Shown here in pieces: positions 19,195-28,586 of a DNA stretch of 64,000 bases (positions are counted from its first letter, which is position 1; each line of letters begins with the position of its first letter). This DNA comes from Paenibacillus pabuli (GTDB lineage Bacteria > Bacillota > Bacilli > Paenibacillales > Paenibacillaceae): NCBI RefSeq assembly GCF_039831995.1, contig NZ_JBDOIO010000004.1, positions 806,001 to 870,000 of the forward strand, in the 5' to 3' direction. The notes under the pieces are model-generated. The model was not told the DNA's origin, made no database searches, and saw nothing but the letters and a program-made list of their open reading frames with translations. Position numbers and translations under genes: made by a program.

Positions 19195-21288
19195 ATGAAT
19201 CCACAATCAGAGAACAAAAATCTGCCTGCGCCGCACATTGTCGGTTTTGCTCAGGAATTGAAGAAGTTGACTGAGTGGCTTGCTTCATTTAATGTCGAAT
19301 CGCAAATTTTTTCGATTACGGGAATCGGGGGTATTGGCAAGACGACGCTGCTCACGGAAATGGCAGCAGAGGCCAGGCGATATTCAGCGGTTACGTTGTG
19401 GTTGGACGGAGAGATCTGCCTGCAGACGCCAGGCGCCTTCCTGTCTCATCTGGAGATGAGTTTGGAGACGGAGTATGGCCGAACACGTACGGCAGATACC
19501 CCACTTCTTGCACATGTTGTTGCAGAGTTGACCCATCAACGTACCGTAGTGGTAATCGATAATTGTGAAAAAATAGACCGGATCGATAACTGGCTGTTAT
19601 CCAGGTTGCTTCCCTTGGTTGCAGCAAGCGAATTCCTGCTTGTTGTAGCTTCCCGGACTGGGCTGCCCGTTCAGTGGAATACAAATCCTTTATGGGTTAA
19701 TCGTGTTCATTCATTTTCTCTTGAGCTTCTCACTCGCCAGGAAGTTCACGAATATGTCCAATCAAGCGGATTGCCACTCCAAGTACAGCAGGATATCGTA
19801 GAAAAAACAGATGGGCACCCACTGCTGCTTGCGCTGACGGTGGATATGCTGCGACGTCAGGGAAGAGATCGGGAGGAATACGAACATCAGCTTCCCCGCA
19901 TTTTGAGCGCAGAGATACTCAAGGAAGCGACCTCTCCCTATATGTATGAGGCTTTACAGTTGCTGTCGCTATTTCCGGCAGCAGATCAGTCGATGCTCAA
20001 TCAGTTGCTGCATCACCCCCTGAGTGTATTGGATTACGTGGCATTGAGTACATTATCCTGTGTCCGTTCTGGCGTCGGAGGTCTTACTTTACATCAGTTG
20101 GTGTCCCGGATGTTGAGGGAGGACTACGAGAGGCGCGACCCTGGCCATTACCAGATGATGCGTTCCCGAGTATTGGAATTGCTTACGGAGCGGTATCCTT
20201 CAGTGAACAGGCTGTTGCAAATGCAGATTGCGACTCATACATTGGAGCTGTACCGCGAACAATTGCCCTCGACCCATGCTTATACCGATTTCTCAACGGT
20301 ACGTCAGCGGGAAGTGGAGCAGCAGATGTCTTTTGAGCCTGAAGATCTTCCTTACTTACAGCGTTTTCTTAACGCGTCGCTGGCACGTTCGGATTGGCAA
20401 TCAGAGCTAATCGAGAGTGGACAGCATTCTGCATTATTAGATGATATTGCCAATCATGTTCCAGAAGGGATACGCGTTATACGGAATGCAGACAAGCTAC
20501 CTCTGGCATTCTGTGCTGGACTTTGGTTGCATGACAAAACGTTGTCTATATTGGAGAAATATGCCCCTAATGATTTGAAAATGCTGGGCGAGGCGGCGAA
20601 CTCGGCACGCGGACTCCCTCCTGAAGCGGCTGATACGATATGCATCCTTCTAGCAGCAGTAGACGTGGAACAGTCCTATTATCGCCCTGAAGAACTGGGT
20701 GGCATGCTGTTCCAATTCTGGCTAATCGATGCGATGAACGGACTGCGTGCAATAATTCCCACTGCGGACAGACAACTAAACACGTTGCTGTCACATTTGG
20801 GATTTGAGGAACGGATGATGCCGACTAAGCAAAATGCCAAGGAGGATATGCAAATATGGGAACTGGATTTCAGGCAGGCGACCTTTGGGGTCTGGGTTCA
20901 GCGTATTCTAAGGCAGAACATTCAGACTCCAGGCTTCATCGCTCAGGAGAAACCCCGTGTCTTATCCTGGGATGAAGTCAGACAAATGCTCCAACATATA
21001 CATGATGATACGGTGCTTGAAGGGATGGCGCCCTTACAGGCCATGGGGTGCGAAGGAGTGATTGCACGGGAATTGGTTATGAACATCCTTCACGCTGATC
21101 AGCCAACCTACCCACTTACTGAACTGGGGCAGCGCATACTTAGGGAAAGCTATTTGCATAGCAATTATCGGAAGACCGAGTTGGCTGAAGTTTTACATAT
21201 GAGCCGTGCAACCTTCTACCGACATTTACGGCAGGCATTCCAACAATTGGGCCATGCGTTTGCGCAAAGATGGATGGCTTTGAAATAG
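19195..21288 (+). CDS. STAND-type P-loop ATPase with C-terminal HTH, putative regulator
   Basis: 697 aa from the ATG at 19195; an in-frame TTG at 19171 would add 8 residues, and neither has a strong ribosome site. The N-terminus resembles AAA_16/NB-ARC regulators: HIVGFAQELKKL followed by Walker A TGIGGIGKTTLL (about 42-53), Walker B VVVIDN (about 124-129), a sensor-like LLVVASRTGLPV, and EKTDGHPLLLAL, typical of STAND winged-helix linkers. The last 60 residues (YRKTELAEVLHMSRATFYRHLRQAF) form a helix-turn-helix. STAND proteins switch on ATP binding after sensing a ligand. Because it is divergent from the SLH protein gene, control of that gene is a reasonable guess. A TATAAT at 19125-19130 may be its -10. 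Confidence 0.78.
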   Translation: MNPQSENKNLPAPHIVGFAQELKKLTEWLASFNVESQIFSITGIGGIGKTTLLTEMAAEARRYSAVTLWLDGEICLQTPGAFLSHLEMSLETEYGRTRTADTPLLAHVVAELTHQRTVVVIDNCEKIDRIDNWLLSRLLPLVAASEFLLVVASRTGLPVQWNTNPLWVNRVHSFSLELLTRQEVHEYVQSSGLPLQVQQDIVEKTDGHPLLLALTVDMLRRQGRDREEYEHQLPRILSAEILKEATSPYMYEALQLLSLFPAADQSMLNQLLHHPLSVLDYVALSTLSCVRSGVGGLTLHQLVSRMLREDYERRDPGHYQMMRSRVLELLTERYPSVNRLLQMQIATHTLELYREQLPSTHAYTDFSTVRQREVEQQMSFEPEDLPYLQRFLNASLARSDWQSELIESGQHSALLDDIANHVPEGIRVIRNADKLPLAFCAGLWLHDKTLSILEKYAPNDLKMLGEAANSARGLPPEAADTICILLAAVDVEQSYYRPEELGGMLFQFWLIDAMNGLRAIIPTADRQLNTLLSHLGFEERMMPTKQNAKEDMQIWELDFRQATFGVWVQRILRQNIQTPGFIAQEKPRVLSWDEVRQMLQHIHDDTVLEGMAPLQAMGCEGVIARELVMNILHADQPTYPLTELGQRILRESYLHSNYRKTELAEVLHMSRATFYRHLRQAFQQLGHAFAQRWMALK

Positions 21289-21394
21289 AAGGAAGTCTGC
21301 AGGCCACTTTTTTCAACTAATTCAGAACGACTCAATTCAACGTGGTTCCTTAAGAGTGGATGAATGATAACTATCCTATTTTATATAAACCCCA

Positions 21395-21442
21395 AATAAC
21401 GCGAGCCTGCTGCTACTCCAGTCCTTTGCCGCTCGCGTTATT
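21395..21442 (-). terminator. Hairpin after the aminotransferase gene
   Basis: AATAACGCGAG (21395-21405) and CTCGCGTTATT (21432-21442) form an 11-bp stem with a 26-nt loop. Confidence 0.65.
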
Positions 21443-21448
21443 CATTAT

Positions 21449-22624
21449 CTAAGTTGTTGCTCTGAGAATGCCGCTGTCTCCAACAGATGACACTGCTCGG
21501 TGAAGATTCTCAACATCCTGGACAAGCGCGAGACGAACATATCCTTCCCCTGAAGGTCCAAATGCACTTCCAGGCGTCACGATGACGCCCGCCCGGCTGA
21601 CCAGATCCATGGCGAATTGCTCCGAACTGTCATAATGAGCCGGAATCCGCGTCCAGATAAACATGGTGGCATCGGGCTTCGTTATTTCCCATCCGAGTCT
21701 GCTGAAGCCTTGGCACAGAATATCCCGCCGTTCCTCATAGATAGCCCGTACCCGGTCTACGTCACTCTGATCCCCGGTAATGGCGGCAATGGCTGCCTTC
21801 TGGATCGGGAGGAACATGCCGTAATCCATGTTGGATTTCAGCTTTTTCAACATGGATACGATTGCTGCATTGCCCATGCAAAATCCGATTCGAGCCCCAG
21901 CGAGTCCGTAGGTTTTGGACAGGGAATTGAATTCAACGCCTACGTCCATGGCACCAGGGAAGGCAAGAAAACTTCCACATGATTTCCCGTCAAACACAAG
22001 TTCGCTGTACGCATTGTCATGGAGGACAATGATATCATGTTTTTTGGCAAATGCGATCAGGTCCAGATAGAACTGCTCCGGTGCCATGGCTGTTGTTGGA
22101 TTGTTGGGGTAGGATACCAGCATGAATTTGGCTCTCTGCGCGATAGCTTCGGGGATCTCTTCCAGCTGAATGACATATTGATGTTCTTCCTGTTGCGGCA
22201 TGTAGTACAGCTCTGCCCCCGCCAGGAGCGGCCCGTCCGCGAATACCGGATAACAGGGATCCGGAACGAGGACAAGATCACCTTCATCCACGATGGATAA
22301 TGAGATGTGTGCCAGACCCTCTTGTGAGCCGAGCAGAGAGCAAACTTCGGTTTTGGGATCCAGATCGACCTGATACCTGCGTTGGTACCACTCACTGGCA
22401 GCCTCCAGCAACTCACTCTGATCGTTAATAGCATAGGTGTAATTCTGCACATCAGCCGCTGCCTCACACAAAGCCTGGATAATATGTTGCGCTGGCGGGG
22501 TATTGGGTGCGCCTACGCTAAGATCAATGACGCCCAGCCCCTGTTCCAGACGTTGTCGCTTAATTTCAGATAATCGGGTAAATATTCCTTCATTAAAATG
22601 GTTCATTCGTTTGGCAAATTGCAT
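21449..22624 (-). CDS. PLP-dependent aminotransferase, class I/II
   Basis: 391-aa fold-type I aminotransferase; ATG after TGGAGG. Seen: IDLSVGAPNTPP near the N-terminus, substrate loop YTYAINDQSELLEA, LLGSQEGLAHISL, VPDPCYPVF, LVSYPNNPTTAM, HDNAYSEL, the PLP-Lys in NSLSKTYGLAGARIGF, and GVIVTPGSAFGPSGEGYVRLAL with the carboxylate-binding Arg. It resembles the LL-diaminopimelate/PatA-like branch acting on acidic or branched substrates, but the motifs do not fix the amino donor. It stands alone, convergent with nothing, so context does not name a pathway. Confidence 0.9.
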   Translation of the reverse strand: MQFAKRMNHFNEGIFTRLSEIKRQRLEQGLGVIDLSVGAPNTPPAQHIIQALCEAAADVQNYTYAINDQSELLEAASEWYQRRYQVDLDPKTEVCSLLGSQEGLAHISLSIVDEGDLVLVPDPCYPVFADGPLLAGAELYYMPQQEEHQYVIQLEEIPEAIAQRAKFMLVSYPNNPTTAMAPEQFYLDLIAFAKKHDIIVLHDNAYSELVFDGKSCGSFLAFPGAMDVGVEFNSLSKTYGLAGARIGFCMGNAAIVSMLKKLKSNMDYGMFLPIQKAAIAAITGDQSDVDRVRAIYEERRDILCQGFSRLGWEITKPDATMFIWTRIPAHYDSSEQFAMDLVSRAGVIVTPGSAFGPSGEGYVRLALVQDVENLHRAVSSVGDSGILRATT

Positions 22625-22789
22625 GCTGTGGTTCCTCCAGTCTGTTCAAACACTTATATCTATAATAGATGGGCGGGGAGCAAATGAGAAGAGACGCGAA
22701 CGAACTCTATAAATGCAGGCTATATTGCACTTCTCAAGTTAGTTTTCTTCATTTACAATTACAGGAAAACCAGATGGAGGGGATCTGAA

Positions 22790-23815
22790 ATGAGTGAACC
22801 TTGGACTGCGTCGATGAGCGGGGTTCCCTGGAACGCAGCGAAAATGGACAATGCGGTGAAGCAGCTGCGGAATCGGGCTACCGTTTCTTTTGTAGTCGGA
22901 GCCGATGTGATGGAAGATGTAGCGGACTTGGACGAGCGGGTATTTTCCAAACGGCCTGATCTGATCCTAAAGATTACGAATGTGGAGGAGAAGGGGCGCT
23001 ACACGGAAGAATTCTTGAAGATACTTGCTGGATTGAAAAATGTCAAGGCTCTGGAACTGGATTTGAAACAGAAACAGGATTTGCAAGTACTTGGTGGGCT
23101 GCAGCGAATGGAATTTCTGAATATACGAGCAACCAAAACGCAAAATCTGGAGTTCATCCGACATTACAAACAGCTGCAGTATCTCTCTCTAAGCGGTAAA
23201 TTCGATGATTTATCTCCGATTGAGGACTGTATTCGGTTGAGTACATTGGTGTTAAACTGTAACATCGAGACGCTGGACTTTGTTGTGGACCTGCCGTTTA
23301 TTGAATATTTGGCCATCGATCATGGTGTCTTAAATGGACCGCTGGATGTGCTCGCTGACTCAAACATTCGTATGCTCAGATTGTCGTCTGTAAGGAATCT
23401 GACCCATATTGATGAACTGAGTGCATTGCATCATCTGGAGTTCTTGCACTTGTCACTGCCCAAAGTCGAGCGGCTGTGCGACTTTTCAGGCATGAAGAAC
23501 CTGCGGCAGCTGGACTTGGATTTTATGAAATCATTACGGGAAATAGACAACCTGTGGACAGCGGAGCAATTAGAGGTACTGGAACTGAAAGAGATACATA
23601 AAGGAATAAAGGCAGAAACTTTCGAACGTTTGACTGAAATGCCAAGTCTGCGGCAGGTGGATTTCCGCTTCATCGATCACAGCAAAGGCCGTATTGCAGC
23701 CATGCGCAAACACATGATGGATGCGGGAAAAGAACATATTCTCTATGAGAATATCCCTGAAGAACAACGCATTCCCTCAACGGCTCTTGTACACCTGTCC
23801 AAAATTCTCATGTAA
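22790..23815 (+). CDS. Leucine-rich-repeat (SDS22-like) protein of unknown function
   Basis: 341 aa; ATG after GGAGGGG. From about residue 75 it contains some nine 20-22-residue leucine-rich repeats, for example LKNVKALELDLKQKQDLQVL, YKQLQYLSLSGKFDDLSPIE, LHHLEFLHLSLPKVERLCDF and MKNLRQLDLDFMKSLREIDN. It has no signal peptide, so it is probably cytoplasmic and serves as a protein-binding scaffold. No catalytic domain is seen. Related proteins in soil Firmicutes are annotated only as LRR proteins. It has its own strong terminator and no operon partner. Confidence 0.8.
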   Translation: MSEPWTASMSGVPWNAAKMDNAVKQLRNRATVSFVVGADVMEDVADLDERVFSKRPDLILKITNVEEKGRYTEEFLKILAGLKNVKALELDLKQKQDLQVLGGLQRMEFLNIRATKTQNLEFIRHYKQLQYLSLSGKFDDLSPIEDCIRLSTLVLNCNIETLDFVVDLPFIEYLAIDHGVLNGPLDVLADSNIRMLRLSSVRNLTHIDELSALHHLEFLHLSLPKVERLCDFSGMKNLRQLDLDFMKSLREIDNLWTAEQLEVLELKEIHKGIKAETFERLTEMPSLRQVDFRFIDHSKGRIAAMRKHMMDAGKEHILYENIPEEQRIPSTALVHLSKILM

Positions 23816-23826
23816 TATATAAGCAA

Positions 23827-23871
23827 TATATAAGCAAATGCCCGCTTTCTAAGCGGGTATTTGCTTATATA
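23827..23871. terminator. Long-stem terminator
   Basis: A 21-bp stem (23827-23847 with 23851-23871, one G-U pair) with a 3-nt loop lies just after the LRR gene. Its length and symmetry allow action on both strands. Confidence 0.8.
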
Positions 23872-23903
23872 CAATCTTAAGATGCCTCGCTGGTCACGTC
23901 TGG

Positions 23904-26189
23904 CTAACCATGACTCGAGGAGATGAACGGGTCATCACCCGCATGACGCTTACGATATTCTCCCGGGGTCAGCCCGTATCGACGCTTGAACATGCGGATG
24001 AACGAGTTCACGTTCTGATAACCGACCTGCATGGCGATATCCTGAATTCGCAGATCGACATTCACTAGCAGTTCCTTGGCCCGCTCAACCCGAAGATTAT
24101 TGAGATACTCGCTGAAGTTGATGTTGGTCTTTTCCTTGAACACACTGGAGAGATAGCCCGGCGTGAGATTCAGCTTGTCGGCAACAAGATTCAGATTAAT
24201 ATCCTCCCCATAATGATGGTTCAGATAATCGAGAACAAAGCTGATGACGGGATCTTTCGTTTCCAATTGGCTGCTGATCGCGGTGAGCACAGGTTGAATC
24301 TGCGACTGAAGCCATGTCCTGTACTGCTGTATGGAATAAAAACCAGCGAAAGGATCACCAGATGGAGAGGAGGGAAGCCCGCCTACAATGTGCGTCAAAT
24401 TCAGCTTCATTACTGTCTTACCGATCTGCTCTACTGCACCGAGAGCAAATGTCCGAAAATCCTCTGCGGCTGCGTCCTTGTGCTTCAGCTGTTCCAGCTG
24501 GCGATCCAGCCAGGCCATAACGGCCTCCTCATTACCTGATTGCAGAAGGTCATGCAGTTCCTCCCCGTAGGTCACCTTGACATGAAACGAACTGGATGAA
24601 GAGGCTCGTGGCTCCACAATAACCTGGGTTTCTGCGTTTAGTCTTCGCTCCTTGAGCAGAGTGGACAAATTCCCGTACGCATCGGTAAATGGAATATCCC
24701 CCGAGTACACCGGGCTTACCGCGATGGTCAGGTATAGAGATTCTTCAGCGGCAAGCAGCTCCTTCAGCGTATCGAGCGCCTGCAGGATACCGCTCTGCGG
24801 ACCGGGATCGAACAGGAGCAGGAGTAACTGATCCTGTTCAGGCTGAAGTGCAACGCTGTTATTCGGATTGCTGGTGAACAGGCTCTGAATTAATTTCCAC
24901 AATAGGAGGGTATGCTGTTCCAATTCATCAGGCCGGTCCTTGAAGCCAACCTTGAATAAAATGGCCACGTAGGGATGTTCGGGCTGCCGAACCTCCTCAA
25001 GATCTGCCAGATGGGAGCTGAGCGGGATGTTCTTGACTTTATGCGTATAAGCGAACTGCCGTACCAGAGAGTTCTTCTGCGCAAGATCGCTTTGAATGAA
25101 TCGATTGCTCTCCAGAATGCTACTCAGACGGTCACCGATCATGGCGAATTCCTTCACTCTGCTCAACTTGTCTGTCCCGCTTCCGGAATTTCGGTCAAGA
25201 GCGGCAATAAGGTGCTGCAGCGGCTGGTTTAACCTCAGGCTGAACAGCAGGGAGGAGAGTACACTGATCAAAATGGCAGCGCCGAGCAGTACCGTAAGCA
25301 GCAGCTGCATGCCGCGCATCTCTGCCGCAATCACTGAGGCCTGGGTGACCCTCACATAGGTGAACCCGGTCTGCTTGCCTTTTTCATAGAAGTAATACTG
25401 ATCTCCAATGCGTTCATGTCTGCTTCCCTCTATAGGAAGCGGAGGATTATGGAGTTCCTCTTCTGTGGTAGTGAACAATAAACGCCCCTCACTATCCATG
25501 ATGTAGAACGGATTATGGCTGCCGTCTCCATACGTATCCTGCATACGCTGCGGATTCAGCATCACAATTCCGTACACTTCCTCATAGGGGATGGCTTTCA
25601 TCATAACAGGCATCAGCTCTCCCAGAGAGCGGGAAGAATGGACCGTTTTTTCCGTAAAAGCTGTTGCGGGCATCACCTTCAAGAACTGGTTGTTCATTGT
25701 TTGGGTTTTCCAGTAGTCCGGCGAATACGCTTCACTGTAATAATATTTGCCAAACATGTCGGCTGCGCTGCTAAGTCCTTCCTTCTCCAGCACATAGTCC
25801 TCCTGCTTGAAATAAAGAATGAAATTGTCGATATGCAAAAAAGGATTGGTATACAGGGTAGAGAGGTCGGCCTTCACTTCAGCGGGAATATCATAACGAC
25901 GATTGTCCTTAAGGTGGCTCAATATGCCCAAGTTGGCTGTCCAGGTATCCGATTGAGTGAGGGCCAGAATCATGTTCTGGGTCAGCCGGAAGTGATTCTC
26001 ATATCCTTCGACGGTCTGTGCGAGGCCCAGCTCATTTTGCCTTACCATCTCCTGATAAACTTTGTTGCTCAGGTACAGATGGGAGAACAGATTAAATGAA
26101 GCCAAAATCAGGATGACACTGAGGAAGCTCAGCATTAGCTTAACAAACAGGCCGTTCAGCGCAAATCGGTTTGTAAGCAGTCCCTTCAT
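23904..26189 (-). CDS. YesN-type AraC-family regulator with extracellular sensor domain
   Basis: 761 aa; the start is set at ATG 26189, preceded by GAGGGGGG, rather than the frame's first start at 26225. One membrane helix near residues 18-40 (KLMLSFLSVILILASFNLF) and a second near 310-335 (LLLTVLLGAAILISVLSSLL) enclose an extracellular dCache-like sensor. A cytoplasmic linker leads to the C-terminal AraC double HTH (NLVADKLNLTPGYLSSVFKE; IQDIAMQVGYQNVNSFIRMF). This is the one-component sensor-regulator common beside LplABC sugar transporters in Paenibacillus. Divergent placement implies that it senses an extracellular glycan and activates the two downstream promoters with the duplicated upstream element. 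Confidence 0.92.
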   Translation of the reverse strand: MKGLLTNRFALNGLFVKLMLSFLSVILILASFNLFSHLYLSNKVYQEMVRQNELGLAQTVEGYENHFRLTQNMILALTQSDTWTANLGILSHLKDNRRYDIPAEVKADLSTLYTNPFLHIDNFILYFKQEDYVLEKEGLSSAADMFGKYYYSEAYSPDYWKTQTMNNQFLKVMPATAFTEKTVHSSRSLGELMPVMMKAIPYEEVYGIVMLNPQRMQDTYGDGSHNPFYIMDSEGRLLFTTTEEELHNPPLPIEGSRHERIGDQYYFYEKGKQTGFTYVRVTQASVIAAEMRGMQLLLTVLLGAAILISVLSSLLFSLRLNQPLQHLIAALDRNSGSGTDKLSRVKEFAMIGDRLSSILESNRFIQSDLAQKNSLVRQFAYTHKVKNIPLSSHLADLEEVRQPEHPYVAILFKVGFKDRPDELEQHTLLLWKLIQSLFTSNPNNSVALQPEQDQLLLLLFDPGPQSGILQALDTLKELLAAEESLYLTIAVSPVYSGDIPFTDAYGNLSTLLKERRLNAETQVIVEPRASSSSSFHVKVTYGEELHDLLQSGNEEAVMAWLDRQLEQLKHKDAAAEDFRTFALGAVEQIGKTVMKLNLTHIVGGLPSSPSGDPFAGFYSIQQYRTWLQSQIQPVLTAISSQLETKDPVISFVLDYLNHHYGEDINLNLVADKLNLTPGYLSSVFKEKTNINFSEYLNNLRVERAKELLVNVDLRIQDIAMQVGYQNVNSFIRMFKRRYGLTPGEYRKRHAGDDPFISSSHG

Positions 26190-26222
26190 TATGACATTCC
26201 CCCCTCGGATACAGCCGCAGAT

Positions 26223-26350
26223 CAATGGTCTAATTTAATCATAACGGCATAAATCTGACACAAACAATATGCACTTTTACTGATTTATACGCGGATATCT
26301 GGAAAATAGCAGTATAGGGAAATGTTATATAACATGTAGATAGCGCTTAC
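26223..26350 (+). repeat. Duplicated promoter/operator element, copy A
   Basis: About 128 bp that recur at 27372-27500 with roughly 90% identity by eye. It contains a perfect 14-bp palindrome ATGTTATATAACAT and, next to it, AGATAGCGCTTACC, which matches the CcpA cre consensus core. A TATAAT lies at 26365-26370, 14 nt after the repeat end, the same spacing as in copy B. It is the intergenic control region between the AraC gene and the lipoprotein gene. Confidence 0.85.
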
Positions 26351-26539
26351 CATAAAGGGTTTGTTATAATAAAGGGATAATTTCAGGATTTAAAGAGAAG
26401 TTATCTGACAATATAAAATCCTTTAACTATGCTTTTGTGTGATCTTAATGAAGGATGCCTATGCTGACATCGTGCACAATAGCCTCATTTCCCCGCATCA
26501 AGATGTGGAGTAGAAGAATATTCTCACTGGAGGAAATTA

Positions 26540-27205
26540 ATGAAACGTTCTTACCTGTTATTGGTGATTTTATTAAGTCTAAGTGCATGTGAACAAGCTA
26601 ATACGAGTGACAACGACAGTAATGATGCTCCTGTTTCCCGAGAAATTAATGTTAAGAATGCTAAAGATGCAGAAGTTTCTCCCAACACCAAAGAAAATTC
26701 ATCGAATGACTCCTCCCATTTTTTAGCTGAAGACGAAAGTGGTCTATCCGCTTTGGATACTGATACGGCCTATAAAATGTGTACAGAAGCGCTAACTGAA
26801 TATTACAAAGCGATTTGGAACGGCTCCGACATTGAACTGGATCGTTATATCGATAACGAAAACCTTAAGCAATATACGCAAAAAAAGATTGCATCGCAAT
26901 TTAATTTGTTTCGCAAAAACAAGCTCACTCATAATCGAGTGACAGGCGTTGATATTAGTGCCGGAAAAGTTGAACATGTTAGAGAAGGTGAAGGTTTTTT
27001 CTATTTTCAATTAGAGGCACGCGTTAGTAAGGATGTAGGCAGCTTTGCTGAACCTACTGAATTTCTGGTGCAAAATGTGAATGGGAAGTTAGTTATAGTT
27101 GACTGGTATACTAATACAAAGGATAGTTATGATTCTGTTGTACGTGGAGAAAATCAGACTATTGATAATCCGGATATCTGGAATGGCAGTGAGTGGGCCA
27201 ATTAA
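26540..27205 (+). CDS. Lipoprotein of unknown function
   Basis: 221 aa; ATG after GGAGG. The signal peptide ends in lipobox LSAC (14-17), followed by an Asp/Asn/Ser-rich linker. The C-terminal 140 residues (TAYKMCTEALTEYYKAIWNG to SEWAN) have a helix-then-sheet pattern reminiscent of NTF2-like folds, but I recognise no named family. Base composition is visibly more AT-rich than the flanking sugar genes. It sits between two copies of the same control element, so it is probably induced together with the ABC operon. It could be an accessory glycan-binding or sensing lipoprotein; this is inference. Confidence 0.75.
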   Translation: MKRSYLLLVILLSLSACEQANTSDNDSNDAPVSREINVKNAKDAEVSPNTKENSSNDSSHFLAEDESGLSALDTDTAYKMCTEALTEYYKAIWNGSDIELDRYIDNENLKQYTQKKIASQFNLFRKNKLTHNRVTGVDISAGKVEHVREGEGFFYFQLEARVSKDVGSFAEPTEFLVQNVNGKLVIVDWYTNTKDSYDSVVRGENQTIDNPDIWNGSEWAN

Positions 27206-27260
27206 CTGGATTAATTTATATACTCAGCAATAACAATAGATCATTGTATAGGAAGAAAAG

Positions 27261-27307
27261 AAAAGCGCGAGCTGCAGGGTTTTTCATCTCTGTGACTCGT
27301 GCTTTTT
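27261..27307 (+). terminator. Terminator after the lipoprotein gene
   Basis: AAAAGCGCGAG pairs with CTCGTGCTTTTT (one G-U pair), with a long internal loop. Confidence 0.6.
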
Positions 27308-27371
27308 GGTTCGGACTCAACTGCTCTAGTGCTGCTTCTGTTGAAAATAGGAGAGTTCAGGTCAATTAGCT

Positions 27372-27500
27372 CAATGGACTAATCTAATCATAGCGGCATA
27401 AAGCTGACACAAACAATATACACTTTTACGGATTTATACGCGGATATCTGAAAAATAGCATTACAGGCGAAATGTTATATAACATGTAGATAGCGCTTAC
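27372..27500 (+). repeat. Duplicated promoter/operator element, copy B
   Basis: Second copy of the element at 26223-26350. It keeps the ATGTTATATAACAT palindrome (27470-27483) and the cre-like AGATAGCGCTTACA. TATAAT follows at 27515-27520. This copy drives the ABC transporter operon. Confidence 0.85.
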
Positions 27501-27602
27501 AGATGAAAACTCGCTATAATTTGGTTATAAACCCCGGTGAAACAGGGGAAGTTAGCTCACATCTTATTGAGCTGCAATCATGTAGCAAGAGGGGGCCTGC
27601 CG

Positions 27603-28571
27603 ATGGCTGATGCTGGCTTAATGGAAGACAAACTGCGAAAAAAATTAAATCATTCGTCTCGGCGGAAGGTACGGATGACCCGGATTTGGAACAAAAATAA
27701 GGCGCTATGGCTGCTCTTCCTGCCATGCCTCCTGTATTATTTAATCTTCCGCTATGCACCGATGTTCGGACTTGTCATTACCTTCAAAGACTACAACCTG
27801 TTTAAGGGAATATGGGCCAGTGATTGGGTAGGGCTCAAATACTACCAGATGTTTCTGGAGAATCCCGATTTTTGGCCGCTCATGAAAAATACGTTCCTGC
27901 TGGGATTGTATAAGTTGGTGTTTGGGTTCCCGGCCCCGATCCTGCTTGCCATTCTGCTCAATGAGGTGCGTAAGGCGGCGTTCAAGCGTTTTGTACAGAC
28001 GGTCAGTTACCTGCCCCATTTTATCTCGAATGTGATTGTGGCAAGTATGGTCATTATGTTCCTGTCCCCCACCGGAGGGCTGATTAATAATCTGCTCGCA
28101 TGGATCGGCGTGGGACCTATCAATTTCATGAATGAGCCAGGGCTATTTCGGGGGATCTATGTCCTGTCGGAGATCTGGCAGCATATTGGCTGGGAGACCA
28201 TTATTTATCTGGCCGCGCTGACGGCCATCGACCCGCAGCTGTATGAGGCCGCTGAGATGGACGGAGCAAGCCGATTGCGCAAAATCTGGCATGTCACGTT
28301 GCCTGGCATATCTCCCGCGATCGTCATAACGCTGATTTTGAATATCGGCAAGGTGCTTGAGATTGGTTTCGAGAAAGTTTTCCTGATGCAGAATCCGGCG
28401 ATCTACGATACAGCTGATATTATCAGCACGTATGTCTACAGGGTGGGGATGGTCCAGGGAAACTTCAGTTATGGCGCCTCCATTGACCTGTTCATGGGAG
28501 TCATCAGCCTGATTTTCATCTATACGGCCAACTTGCTCAGCCGCCGATTAAGTGAAACCAGTCTATGGTAG
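27603..28571 (+). CDS. Carbohydrate ABC transporter permease, LplB/YteP type
   Basis: 322 aa; start ATG 27603 behind GAGGGGG (the open frame goes back to 27537 without a better site). Six membrane segments: first ALWLLFLPCLLYYLIFRYAPM, then the permease EAA loop EAAEMDGASRLRKIWHVTLPGI, where the ATPase docks. It is the first gene of an operon with a second permease (15-nt gap) and a binding protein. No ATPase gene is present, as is normal for this class, which borrows a shared MsmX-type ATPase. Predicted cargo: GlcNAc-containing oligosaccharide, from the downstream enzymes. Confidence 0.92.
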   Translation: MADAGLMEDKLRKKLNHSSRRKVRMTRIWNKNKALWLLFLPCLLYYLIFRYAPMFGLVITFKDYNLFKGIWASDWVGLKYYQMFLENPDFWPLMKNTFLLGLYKLVFGFPAPILLAILLNEVRKAAFKRFVQTVSYLPHFISNVIVASMVIMFLSPTGGLINNLLAWIGVGPINFMNEPGLFRGIYVLSEIWQHIGWETIIYLAALTAIDPQLYEAAEMDGASRLRKIWHVTLPGISPAIVITLILNIGKVLEIGFEKVFLMQNPAIYDTADIISTYVYRVGMVQGNFSYGASIDLFMGVISLIFIYTANLLSRRLSETSLW

Positions 28572-28586
28572 AAAAGAGGTGTGAAT

